Source: Owenia fusiformis
Taxonomy: Eukaryota > Annelida > Polychaeta > Sabellida > Oweniidae
Reading direction: 5' to 3'
DNA length: 64,000 nt
Assembly: GCA_903813345.2 (NCBI GenBank)
Contig: CAIIXF020000010.1
Location: 7,371,169-7,435,168 of the forward strand
The position numbers were made by a program, and so were the translations under genes. The notes below the pieces were generated by a model. The model was not told where the DNA came from. It was given only the letters and a program-made list of their open reading frames with translations, and searched no databases. Below are positions 1 through 10,751 of this stretch, piece after piece; position 1 is the first letter of the stretch, and each line of letters begins with the position of its first letter.

Positions 1-298
1 TGGGGAGTAGTCGGCAATTTTGAAAAATGGCCACCATTTTTATGTGTGTTATTTTACAAGTTCGTGTGCGATTTTTCAAAAATTTTAGAGGTGGCTACTT
101 AAAAGCATATTATTTCTTCTGATGACAACTTGGCTAGTGAGCAACCATTTTGAAAATGGTGGCCTTTCTGGTGTGTTGTTTTATGATATTTGCTATTCGT
201 TTGTAAAAATGCCAGCCATTTCTGTTCGATGGGATTCGCTACGCTTTGGCGTTGCCGTTGTTCTGGTTTTTATAGATCATTGCTTCATGTATTTCCAG

Positions 299-457
299 AT
301 ATCAAAAAGAGACCCAGTGCACTCTGTATCAATTAAGGACTATCTGATGTCACAGCTTCAAATGTTACAGACAGTTAAGGGAACGGCAGAATTTGATAGA
401 ATAATGGCAACTGTGGACACTGAAATTCTTGCCCAACTTAAGGAATTTATTCACTGA
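299..457 (+). CDS. C-terminal exon of an unidentified gene (partial)
   Basis: This is a 52-codon terminal exon. A strong acceptor (polypyrimidine stretch ending in tgtatttccag at 298) precedes it and it ends in TGA. Translation begins ISKRDPVHSVSIKDYL and ends ILAQLKEFIH. The product is charged and looks helical, with no signal peptide, membrane segment or cysteine pattern. The open frame upstream of 299 (from 122) reads through intron-like sequence and was not taken as coding. Earlier exons must lie left of the window. I do not recognise the family. The amphipathic helical end is compatible with a HEAT/ARM-type protein, but that is only a guess. Splice-site quality and the balanced composition make it more likely real than not. 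Confidence 0.45.
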   Translation: MSKRDPVHSVSIKDYLMSQLQMLQTVKGTAEFDRIMATVDTEILAQLKEFIH

Positions 458-2300
458 TATAAGATATGGTACATTGGACCTACTCGTATGTTGTTGGGGA
501 TGATTTTACTATGATTTCAAGTCTTTTGTTTCAAGTCTCACTATAGAGGAACCTTTGTAAGTTGCCTCTCTAAATGGACTTCCTTTGATGGACTCTTGGT
601 ATAATGACCTAACTTCCATTTGGCTATACTGATTGATTTCATTCTGCATTCTGTATAAGCTTGAAACTCACAGTAGTATATGTCATGTATGTACCTACTT
701 GAATATCCTGAATTGCCTTTTGGTTGGACCAACAGAAGATTGAAGTAAAAAGTACCCTATTTTAGGGACCTTGCCTGATTTAGAAAAAAATATTCTGAGG
801 TTGTATTGTGAAAAACATGATCCAGTTTAGTCAGAAAAATATATTTTGTTCAGAGTAAAAATTTTCCCCCTCCAAAGTATAATGCTCTGTCTCTAATATT
901 GTGTCTTTCGTAAAATATGACCAAGAATTTTCTTACCTTTGTCAAGATAAATCCAAGTCAGAGACATTTTTCCAACTGTATGAATTTTCGGGGTGAATAA
1001 TACCTGAGTATAGATAGGGTCATATACAATGAGATGTTTTCGAGATTGATCTTATCAATACCCCCTCCTAAAAAACCTGTTGAACCATCCTTTATAATAA
1101 TGCTTTTAGTGTAATTGCACTACGTGTAAATAAAAGGACAGTATGTCTTATAGACTATACATGTCTAATGATTTTTTTAAAAAGTGGTGCTACTGTTGTT
1201 CTTCAGTGACATAGCAAAATGATTACATATATTCTGCATGTCCTGTTCATTTGTCTCGTAAAGCCTTAGTCACATTTGCTTCATGGCGGCCCTACGGCTG
1301 GCGTAACATCATAAAATCGATATAGAAAATCGACATCATACTGCTTATCTTATTTTATGCTGGATATAACCTCGATTTTGGGAAGTTACAGGAACTGTAT
1401 TGTTGCCATAATTCAAATGTGACTGAAGTATTACTACTGCCATGCTAAATTGACTCATGTACAGTTGTAATTTTCTCTTAGACTGAAAGCCAGGATTTCA
1501 AAGCATATTTTGAAGTAAAAAATGATCTACTGTATCCATGTTTAATTTAGGCCTTGCTTTAATTTGGGAATTGCAAAAAAAGTCTATGGGGAATTGGCCA
1601 TCATGGGCTAAATTAAATCTTTACCAATTGAAAATGCTAAATTAACCATGGTTACTAAACTGTACTGTATACCTACAATTTTATCCATTTTAGTGAAATT
1701 GCTCCATCTTGTTTTTATATACTTATCAAGGCTGATATTTGCTGCCTCAAAACCCTTGCCCTGGTCCTAAGTGTATCTATGATGTTTGTTCACTCCTCCA
1801 ATCAAAATGTTTTAGTCCATTTAAATTTGCCTGTAGTATTTATAAGCAAATTCACATGGGACTTGTTTGTGACTGATTGGGTTATTTGTTGAATTACATG
1901 AATGATTCAATATCAACCTGTGCTTGATATTACCAATTTTGATTGTGATGCAAAATTAACAAAAATGAAATACAAATCAATTTATTTAATACAATTTTTA
2001 TTTATGAATTTTATCTATTTTGTTTACACTAGTAGCCTATACATAATAGTTTGTACCACTCCTTTAACAGTGTCACAGACATCAGACAAGATGGTGAAAT
2101 ATCTGTCTACTTTTGCATGTATTTTATAAAATTGGTGTACATTTTGAGCTAAAAATCATGTGTAAAATTTGAAATGTGAAGAATAAAAACATAAACCATA
2201 AAACAGAAGTTAAAATGTTCATGTCATGCATTGATCATGAATTCATTAAATTTGGAGATTTATAGCCAATTTGGTGTCTCCTATAATAATGCTACTAACA
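458..2300. other. Non-coding: probable 3' UTR and intergenic DNA
   Basis: AT-rich sequence with no credible exon in any frame. It probably holds the 3' UTR of the gene ending at 457. The small open frames at 541-732 and 1902-2129 have no splice context and a composition like the background. Confidence 0.4.
1129..1134 (+). promoter_or_regulatory. Possible polyadenylation signal for the gene ending at 457
   Basis: AATAAA lies about 670 bases after the stop at 457. A second AATAAA is at 2182-2187, just before the convergent gene, so either could end this transcript. Confidence 0.3.
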
Positions 2301-2305
2301 TTAAG

Positions 2306-2316
2306 TTTATTTTATT
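2306..2316 (-). promoter_or_regulatory. Polyadenylation signals for the gene at 2513-2923
   Basis: On the minus strand two overlapping AATAAA hexamers lie about 200 bases after the stop codon at 2513, a normal distance for an animal 3' UTR. Confidence 0.4.
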
Positions 2317-2512
2317 GGGAATTTGGATGATTTTTCTATATTGTTATTCCTTCAAGAGATGTACCTTTCACTTAACCAGTTCTGTCAAAGAAATCTAGAA
2401 GATCCCAATTTTAAATTTTCTATATTCTCAGCCGGTTTCGATTATATTTTTGAACAGTGGGTAGTGTTACTTTTTCTCAAATGGTAGTAATTGATATGAT
2501 GCTGGGGAAGTA

Positions 2513-2923
2513 TCATGAAATGTCAAGATATTTGAATACTCGCTCTGCATTTCCATAATACTCATTGGCAGCATGCATTATCTCTTTTTTGTACTGGGCA
2601 ATCAGTTTTGATGTTTGTCGTTGATCAGTGAAGTACCAGCCTAGTACCTCCCCAAATCGTTGCCATAGTCTGCCTTCCCCATTGTTGCATTTAAATACCA
2701 TGAAATCAGGTCCTGAGACAGCTGCATGTATAGCATGTAGCATGATCTCTTCTGCATCTTTATGGCTCCCTGATAGAGGGCTCTGTATGCATAACAGGAC
2801 TGCAGCAAATTGTTCCTCGGATTCCATTGGTTGTGTTGCTATTGCACCTTTAGCTGGTATAATTTCAGATGATTGGCGTTTTGTTCCGCCATTTGCCGTT
2901 CTTGGGTTGAAAAAGTGAGACAT
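2513..2923 (-). CDS. Hypothetical protein, 136 residues
   Basis: This is an open frame of 136 codons on the minus strand. It starts MSHFFNPRTANGGTKRQSSE and ends VFKYLDIS. An in-frame TAA lies about nine codons before the ATG, so the ATG is a plausible true start. A spliced start after the AG just before the ATG cannot be excluded. The N-terminal 30 residues are polar and disorder-like. The rest is denser, contains the segment GWYFTDQRQTSKLIAQYKKE, and looks globular and helical. There is no signal peptide or membrane helix. Two overlapping AATAAA signals (complement of 2306-2316) sit about 200 bases downstream. It converges on the gene ending at 457. I do not recognise the family. It could be a single-exon gene or the last exon of a longer one. 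Confidence 0.5.
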   Translation of the reverse strand: MSHFFNPRTANGGTKRQSSEIIPAKGAIATQPMESEEQFAAVLLCIQSPLSGSHKDAEEIMLHAIHAAVSGPDFMVFKCNNGEGRLWQRFGEVLGWYFTDQRQTSKLIAQYKKEIMHAANEYYGNAERVFKYLDIS

Positions 2924-3139
2924 GTCTGATGACTGACTCGATATATTTTAAAAAATATTTGTTTGTCAGGTATAATCGAGAAATTCAGTTTATTCCTTTC
3001 ATTGACACTTAGATTAGATAGAAACTAGTCCTGAATGATGTCCTAAAATAATTTCATAAACATACGTTTTTTATTCACTTCATAAGTCTCATTGTCTGGT
3101 TAAATCTGTTAATGCTGTGCTAAATATCTTGTTGTTTCA

Positions 3140-4170
3140 AGTCTGTTATTCCAGTGCTCAGTTTCCAACTGCTCTGTCCACTTTGTTATTTATGTGATCA
3201 ATCTGTTATATTGATATGTTACTGCTATGCCCAATATGTTATTGCTGTGTCCAATATGTTACTGCTGTGCCCAATATGTTATTGCTGTGCCCTATATGTT
3301 ATTGCTGTGATTGATATGTTACTGCTGTGTCCAATATGTTACTGCTGTGCCCAATATGTTATTGCTGTGCCCAATATGTTATTGCTGTGATTGATATGTT
3401 ACTGCTGTGTCCAATATGTTATTGTGCTCAATACATTACTACGGTGTCAAAATCTGTTATTGCTGCACATAATATTGTACTGCTTCGTGCATTCTCTTAT
3501 TGCTGTATTCAATACATTTCTGCCGTGTCCGATTTATTATTGATATACTCAATACATTGCTGCTAAGTCAAATCTGTTGTTGCTGTGATCAATATGTTGC
3601 TGCTGCGTCCAATCTATTATTGCTGTGCTCGATGTGTAACTGCTGAGTCCAATTTGTTATTGCTGTGCTCAATGTGTAACTGCTGAGTCCAATTTGTTAT
3701 TGCTGTAATATATACGTTACTGCTGTGTCCAATCTGTTATTGCTGTGCTCAATGTGTAACTGCTGAGTCCAATTTGTTATTGCTGTGATCTATACGTTAC
3801 TGCTGTGTCCAATCTGTTATTGCTGTGCTCAATGTGTAACTACTGAGTCCAATTTGTTATTGCTGTAATTTATACGTTACTGCTGTATCCAATCTGTTAT
3901 TGCTGTGCTCAATGTGTAACTGCCGAGTCCAATTTGTTATTGCTGTGATCTTTACGTTACTGCTGTGTCCAATCTGTTATTGCTGTGCTCAATGTGTAAC
4001 TGCTGAGTCCAATTTGTTATTGCTGTGATCTATACGTTACTGCTGTGTCCAATCTGTTATTGCTGTGCTCAATGTGTAACTGCTGAGTCCAATTTGTTAT
4101 TGCTGTTACTAGCCAGTCTGTGATTGCTTTATTATTTGTTATTCCTGTACTCAGGTTGTTATTGCTGCGC
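3140..4170 (+). repeat. 20-bp minisatellite with 80-bp higher-order unit
   Basis: About 1 kb is built from a 20-bp unit of the type tgctgtgtccaatctgttat. The left part (about 3220-3430) alternates simple variants such as tgctgtgcccaatatgttat. From about 3600 to 4105 four variants in fixed order (ending aatctgttat, aatgtgtaac, aatttgttat, tatacgttac) form an 80-bp unit repeated about six times. The edges are more diverged, as expected if homogenisation acts on the centre. Because 20 is not a multiple of 3, all frames are read in turn, which gives spurious Cys-rich open frames. Confidence 0.9.
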
Positions 4171-5487
4171 AGAGTTTTTGCGCATAGTTAAGATAGCAAT
4201 ACCACTTCTATCATTATACATGTACATTGAAATTTATGAGTATTGCTTTTACTAGTATAAAACAATTGGCACCAGTCTTATAAAGTTCTACAGATTAAAC
4301 CTGTACGTTAAGTTGAGTTGAACTTTAAGTTGAAAGGATATGTTGTCAGATAGTTGTACATTTGTCCACATACCGAGATAACAGTGCGCACAAGTTATAT
4401 GAACATTTGTAGAATTCAATTGTCAAGATGATAGTGCAAACAATATACAGGTATCCTTCAATTGTCTTTGTGATTTAAATGTAGCGTCTACTGTCTTACT
4501 GAAATTCAATCAGAACATCATGCATTCATTGGTAAGACAAGATGACCTATGGTTAATAAGAGATTTCCAGGTATAATATAAAAAATGTGACATATAATCC
4601 AGAACATTAATCAAACCCATTGAATATTCACCGCCCTGTCTGGGACAGACTCACGAAGGAACTATTCCATCACTTTCAATGCGATGATAGCATACACCAT
4701 TGTTTTACATAGTATATTTCAATTTGTAGATTACATTTTACAACAGAAAATATAGACATTCGCCTCAATTTTGTTGTTTTCAATCCTATCAAAGACCAAC
4801 TTGAAAATGTTTTAACCAACATGTGCCAATTAATCAAATCCAGGATTCCTTGTAGCCACCCGGTATATTTTCCGAAAAGTGTAGGGTCAACCCAAATATG
4901 TTTTGTTTTGCCCTTATGTAGCAAACCTGCCAAACTGGATTTACTTCTGAGGGGATCTTGGTCGTTGGACATACTGTCTTGCAATGCAAATGCAAAGTTT
5001 GCATGCATGCATGGCTACATCACCTTTTCCTTTCGACTTTTTTATCTCATTTAATCTCTAAGATGTATTAAAATTGTAGTATGAAACGCCCGTGGCTTAT
5101 ATGTTTCGGATTGTGGTATTGATTCCTGAATAGTGGTGAGGGGGGGGGGGGGTGGAGACAAGATATTGCTTTTGTAAATTGTGTGATATATCATGGTTTG
5201 GGATATTAGTGGTTTGCTTTCCTTAAAACTGGCGGTGCTCTTTTCTTCTTAAACTCTGTTTTTGTAGACCATCTTAAAATATCCAGTCAAGTATTTTCTC
5301 ATTTTTAAACTCTTTGATTCTCAAAAATCTCTTAATTTATAGAAATTACTGATCCTCATATTTTTGCTAAAATCTCTTTTATCCGAGAATCGTTAGCAAC
5401 TGCAAAATGTAGTGCAATATCAGGGTGACATTGTAAATCTATATATGTGTTAAAATTCTATTTCTGAAGTCCTTGAGTTAGATATCT
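4171..5487. other. No gene seen
   Basis: AT-rich intergenic DNA. It contains a 13-base G run near 5139-5151 and ends near the polyadenylation signal of the next minus-strand gene. The minus-strand open frame at 4676-5008 has no family resemblance or splice support. Confidence 0.4.
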
Positions 5488-5493
5488 TTTATT
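5488..5493 (-). promoter_or_regulatory. Polyadenylation signal for the first LTD receptor gene
   Basis: AATAAA on the minus strand, about 450 bases after the stop codon at 5946. It is the first such hexamer I found downstream. Confidence 0.4.
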
Positions 5494-5945
5494 AGATAGC
5501 CTTGTAGTAAATGATTAACAAAACTCTTCTTCGTAATTTGTCCACTATCATAACACAAGGAGTACCGTAGATAAATTCATCTCTGGAATTTAGGTTTCGA
5601 TAACGAGAAGTGCTTAAAATCCCTTCCCCTCCACTCTTCACTTCTCTACAATCGTACACTTTCCAACTCATCCCTATCACGAATGCAAGCTGCACATAAA
5701 GATTCGTCCAGACATTGTGGCAGTTCTTGTTTTCTAGTCCTTTTACAGAAGGCAAAAAATTATTTTTATCACAAATTCATCTTGGTCAGTCAGAGACAAT
5801 TCTTCAGCACGTACTGTACATTGCATTCATATATGTCATACGAACTCAACATTCTGCGAAAACGCCCATTCGTACTTGAATGACATTTTCACTTTCATTT
5901 AATCATTTTGTTCAAACGAATGGAATAGCCTACTGATTGGAACCA

Positions 5946-8900
5946 TCAAACTATTTCTTCGATTGTTTCAAGTCTTATTTGATCTTCTAAAATGATTGAT
6001 TTTTCGGGTTTAGGTGCAGGAGACACTCTTCTTGAGGATATTTTCAGAGAATTATTGATTACTGCTTTATTGGTAGTGCCCGCTTGTTCCGGTGCTATAG
6101 AAATGTCTCTCTTTTGAACACATTCCCCTTTAGATCTAGTTTGAGAATCAATGTCATTTGCATTTATCGTTTTCGTAGTTTCTACAACAATCTGGATTGG
6201 TGTAGCGGTTTTATTATTGCTATCAGTATTGAGATTACTGTTTTCGGATATTGTTTCAATATTTTCATTGGGTTTATAATTGGGGAAATTATTGCCTTGT
6301 GGTTTGGGAATGTTAGGAATACTTCTACTGGTAGTTTGTTCAATCAATCTCGCATTGTCACTTTCACTATATATTTCATTCAATGCTTCAGCTTCGGATA
6401 TATCTCTTCCACCTTTTCGCCTGTACACAATGACATCTTTGGAGCATGGCAAGGATGATTTCACATTTAAGTAGCCTTTATACAGGTGCCGTATCACGGC
6501 TGGAAGGTCTAGTAGTATTATGAATCCTAGGCAGGAGAGAATGATGACCACCCACACTGTCCCAATAGCTTTGCTCACTACTGGCTGGTCCACAGCTTCA
6601 TATACAATCTTCTTGACTGGAATATATGGAGGCTTTGTGGTTGTTACTGGGTGCTTTGGCGCAGGTGTATACATGAGGATAGTGGTGGGATATAGTGTCC
6701 TTGACGATGTTGTCGTGGTTGGTGAGGTTGCGGTAGTTTGTGCGATGGTTGGTGTTGTGGTAGGTATTGTGATGGTGGTTGGTATTGTAGTGGTGGTTGG
6801 TATTATAGTGTTGGTTAGTATCGTTGTGGTGGTTGGTGATGTTTTGCGGGTTGGGGTGGTTGTTGGTGTTGTAGTTGGTATTGTGGTTTGTGTTGTTGTT
6901 GGTATTGTGATGGTGGTTGGTATTGTAGTGGTGGTTGGTATCGGTGTGGTGGTTGGTGATGTTTTGCGGGTTGGGGTGGTTGTTGGTGTTGTAGTTGGTA
7001 TTGTGGTGGTGGTTGGTGCTGTGGTGGTGGTTTGTGTTGTGATCGGTATCGTCGTGGTGGTTGGTGTTGTGGTTGGTATCGTTGATGTGGTGGTTGGTGT
7101 TGTGATCGGTATCGTCGTGGTTTGTATCGGGGTGGTGGTTGGTATCGTTGTGGTGGTTGGTCTTGTGGTTGGTATCGTTGATGTGGTGGTTGGTGTGGTG
7201 GTTTGTATCGATGTGGTGGTTGGTGTTGTGGTTGGTATCGTTGTGGTGGTTGGTCTTGTGGTTGGTATCGATGTGGTGGTTGGTGTTGTGGTTGGTATCG
7301 TTGATGTGGTGGTTGGTGTTGTGATCGGTATCGTCGTGGTTTGTATCGGGGTGGTGGTTGGTATCGTTGTGGTGGTTGGTCTTGTGGTTGGTATCGTTGA
7401 TGTGGTGGTTGGTGTGGTGGTTTGTATCGATGTGGTGGTTGGTGTTGTGGTATGTATCGTTGTGGTGGTTGGTCTTGTGGTTGGTATCGTTGATGTGGTG
7501 GTTGGTCTTGTGGTTGGTATCGTTGATGTGGTGGTTGGTGTTGTGGTTTGTATAGTTGTGGTGGATGGTGTTGTGGTTTGTATCGATGTGGTGGTTGGTG
7601 TTGTGGTTGGTATCGTTGTGGTGGTTGGTCTTGTGGTTGGTATCGTTGATGTGGTGGTTGGTCTTGTGGTTGGTATCGTTGATGTGGTGGTTGGTGTTGT
7701 GGTTTGTATAGTTGTGGTGGATGGTTTTGTGGTTGGTATCGTTGTGGCGGTAGTTGTAGTTGTGGTTGATTGACAGGATATTTTTATGTCAGCACTCTCT
7801 GAAAATAAATGTGGTAATGAATTAATTGTAGACAAAATGCAAAAATCATAATTTGGATGAATGATGCCATGGTCACTAAAATGTTAAACATTTAGAAATG
7901 TGTAAACGCTCGGTGCAGATATATGCGTGCGCTGGGGAGTTAACGGGCAATTTTGAATTTGAATTCGTGAGAATTTATAAATCAAGCCGTGTTGGGTACT
8001 TCATATTCATATAGTTATGTAGATGATATTGGTGAAACGATTTGCCGTGATCCAAGCCCATTCATGATACAAAATATCATGATATCATCAAATTACAAAG
8101 TTTATTAATAAGCTTCTTCGAGTATTTAGGGGAAGCGCATATCTGATATTTTTCATATTCTTTATGTAATCACACAGAAACTATAGATGACTTTCAAGAT
8201 GCAAAATCAATATCGTATCAACGGGATATCTTGCTCATCAATACTGACTGTATGCTGTGAACGGTGTATAAAAGCGTCAATTTTAAAATACAGGGTGGTA
8301 AAAACGGCAACCCCACTGGCGGATTAGGGGGGGGGGGGGGGGCCCGGGCCCCCCCCCCCCCCCCTTGGGTGGGCCCAGAAAAAAAAAGTGGGCCCAAAAA
8401 AATTTTTGGGCCAAACAAGGCCTTCAGGCTCCAAAAAGTGGGCCTTTTAAGGCCTTATTTGTTAATTTCAGGCCAAATTTTGAAGCAAATGGGCCTCAAA
8501 ATTTCAAAATTTGGGCCCACTTTTGGATTTTAGGGGCCCAAAATTTTTTTCCGCCCAAGCGCGGACGTTTTTTTCTCTGACCTGAAAGTTGGGCCCCCCC
8601 CCCCTTGTTGGTTCCTGGATCCGCCCCTGAACCCTGCCGCTATTTTCCTCATATCTTTGCGAAATTACTTCTTGATATTTGGCACATATGTACATCATCC
8701 AATTTTCTATCGCCCTGCCACATTACATGACCATCGCACTGTCCGTAACTGATATCACCCGATTGCCAAAGATAGAGTGTACAAGAATGACCGCAAGACA
8801 ATTGCATACCTCAAAAGGGAGATCATCCATGTCTTTCAGGCCATACCTGCTGAGGAATGGACTCGGGTCATTGACAACTTGTGCAGGTTTACGCGATGAT

Positions 8901-10691
8901 AGCCACGCCTGGGGCATGCTGTTCAAAGTGCTGTAACATTGCGACTGTCGGTCTGATTTTCATGAAATATAATAGGATGGTAGGACATTGAATAATGTTC
9001 AAATGTGCCAAATATCACATGACAAAGATATGAGGAAAATTCAGAGTTGCCATTTTTGACCACCCTGTATATGAGTTGGAGAAAGGTTAATTGCTGACTG
9101 CGTCGCTGTAGAATGAAGTTTCAACTATTTCAGAGTCAACCTTTACTCAATGCTTGTATTCCTAAGGATGGTAAAGGCTCTGGATCCCAACATGCTATTT
9201 ACACAATTTCCATTGTATCAGGTATAATCAAGGACATAGACGTATGGTCATAATTTTGAATCGCCAACACTGCTTATGGCTGCGGCGCAACATTATCCGC
9301 ACCGAGCGTTTTCTGCAAGCATCCTCTGCATATGGTGCACCGTTAGTATACAAAATGCTTACCAAAAGTTGCCAAAGGATATGGTAAGTTGGAGTCATGC
9401 CAATTGTCATTTGTGTTACTGAAGACACTCGCATGACTGTCCCAGTTCCGTTCCACAAAGTCGCCATCTGGACCAGTATTGTTCTTCCGATGCGCCCAAC
9501 CCATTCGATAATTCCAGGAATATTGTGGTGAGCTAGATACTTCGACAATATCACCATATCTATCATGGACTTTCCCATCTTTGTAGATGGTAACCGCCTC
9601 GTCATCCCCAACGAAGCTAATACTAGAGGTCTTGTAGAAGAAAACCGTGTAACAACCGAAAAATCCGGACAACGTGGACCTTTTACTAACATATATAAAG
9701 CTGCCAGCAGGAATGAAGAATTCTGGGATGAATCGGAAGGTTTTGACCAAGTTACTCACTCCTGTATTTGTGACCTCTATTCTATAGCGCCCGAGATCAG
9801 GGATGTCTATTGGCGTGTAAAGCTCCACTATATCCATAGACCCAGCTGATATGACTCCCGTCAACACCAAATCATCTGAAAATAAAATTGTCATTCAAAA
9901 CGATGGTTTCTGAATAGTGGAGAAGGGGATGCTAGATGTTACGTCTATGCGTGTTGGATCATTGTTTGGAATACTAGAATAGTATTTGGGTTCCCTGTCA
10001 TGATCTTTTGAATGGTTGTGTAATTGTGTATTGCTTTTTTGCTTTGTTTTGAAACACTCTTTGGTGTTTTCCCCTTGTCAATTTGCTTATTGTGCTTATC
10101 TAGATCATGGGCTTGTCTAGATATTGCGTATTTTTAATAAAGACGCAATTCCAAAATATACGATTATTAATATGAATACAATTACAATTTACAATACACA
10201 GTAAAACCTGTAAAAGTGCAACATGGTACTATGAAAGTCGTTCCACTTGCAAAAGTGTTCCACTTACACGGGTATTCTACATGACGGGTTTTATTGTCTA
10301 TTCATTACCTGCAGATCCCATTACGGCAATCAACGAGAAGAGACACTGAAAATGAAAACACAATTAATCACCTTTATTAACGTACCATTCTGCTATTATG
10401 AATATCACTGACATGTGTCATATATACCCATTTAAAGCAAGCTGGCTACAATTGAGATTTAGAAATATCATCAAGTCGAATAAATCAAACAAGTAAAAAT
10501 AAAATTGTTAATAAAATAAATAGATAAGATACATCGAACATCATTCCCATGTTGTTTGAAGGATTTTATTTTTAAAATAAGATATATAAATAAAAGTATA
10601 CCAGTAAAAGGAACGAATAATGCTTATACTTGTTTATTGATTGTAATCCACGGTTCCATCATAAATAAACAAATGTTTTATTTACCTGCAT
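5946..10691 (-). CDS. LTD-domain, mucin-stalk, single-pass membrane protein (copy A)
   Basis: Exons on the minus strand are 10691-10686 (ATGCAG, codes MQ), 10345-10309, 9875-9363 and 7798-5946. All junctions are GT/AG, and the joined length is 2409 nt, giving 802 residues. The 37-nt second exon codes a hydrophobic run (CLFSLIAVMGSA) that completes a signal peptide. Residues about 15-185 resemble extracellular lamin-tail domains: LTGVIS, ELYTPIDIPDLGRY, AGSFIYV, FFGCYT, DDEAVTIYKDG, HDRYGDI and GWAHRKNNTGPDG. Then come a Thr/Pro stalk of roughly 380 residues, a membrane helix near 598-621 and a cytoplasmic tail of 181 residues ending ETIEEIV, which fits a class III PDZ ligand. The paralogue at 14811-18520 has the same exon phases and ending. 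The short first exon is the least certain part. The protein probably sits at the cell surface. Its ligand is unknown. Confidence 0.8.
6640..7770 (-). repeat. Tandem repeats coding the Thr-rich stalk of copy A
   Basis: Degenerate units of about 12-15 codons (for example TTTPTTTSIQTTTP and TIPTTRPTTTT) are repeated through the final exon. The stalk would be heavily O-glycosylated if expressed. On the opposite strand the same DNA reads as Val/Gly repeats, which is an artefact. Near-identical blocks of roughly 200 bases recur within the array, so its length is likely to vary between individuals. Confidence 0.85.
8289..9069 (+). mobile_element. Internally deleted Tc1/mariner element (copy 1)
   Basis: The element is bounded by TA dinucleotides and inverted ends tacagggtggtaaaaacgg and its complement gaccaccctgta. 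Inside, on the plus strand, is a relic of the C-terminal end of a Tc1-type transposase: DRVYKNDRKTIAYLKREI followed by QAIPAEEWTRVIDNLCR, then a stop. The catalytic part is missing, so the element is dead or non-autonomous. A second copy of the family is at 35004-35570. It lies in intron 3 of the first LTD gene and is interrupted by a G/C-rich insertion. Confidence 0.8.
8313..8630 (+). mobile_element. G/C-run element inserted into the Tc1 relic
   Basis: Comparison with the uninterrupted copy at 35004 shows extra DNA here. It starts ctggcggatt plus a long G run and ends in a C run plus ggatccgcccctga. The ends are imperfect inverted repeats (ggcggatt/ggcggatcc next to poly-G). The bases accc(c) flank both sides, a possible target-site duplication. 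The interior is full of gggccc/ggcctt strings. A fragment with the same start (cactggcggatcc, then ggcctttttggcctt) is at about 26623-26690. Confidence 0.6.
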
Positions 10692-10743
10692 GTATATAAG
10701 GTTTGTTTTCATAATCCTGACTTTGGTGAAACATCTCTCATCT

Positions 10744-10751
10744 TATTTATA
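10744..10751 (-). promoter_or_regulatory. Candidate TATA box of the first LTD gene
   Basis: TATAAATA on the minus strand lies about 53 bases before the proposed ATG at 10691. This spacing would allow a start site about 30 bases downstream and a 5' UTR of about 20-30 nt. It supports the short MQ exon but is not proof. Confidence 0.4.

Noticed and set aside
122-298. N-terminal part of the open frame that ends at 457
   Set aside because: It is intron-like sequence before a strong acceptor. Its start contains a local repeat (caattttgaaaatgg) also seen at the window start.
3154-3566. Cys-rich open frames (CPICYCCAQYVIAV)
   Set aside because: They are produced by the 20-bp minisatellite. There is no start context or splice site.
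3140-4170. Resemblance to a CRISPR array
   Set aside because: The repeats are contiguous without unique spacers, and the genome is eukaryotic.
4676-5008. Minus-strand open frame of 110 codons
   Set aside because: No recognisable motif, no convincing splice sites and background composition.
6520-7773. Plus-strand open frame of 417 codons, Val/Gly-rich
   Set aside because: It is the antisense of the Thr-stalk repeats of the first LTD gene. The repeat has no stops in this frame and the protein has no sensible sequence.
8218-8698. Gly/Pro-rich open frames around the G and C runs
   Set aside because: Homopolymer artefacts inside a mobile element.
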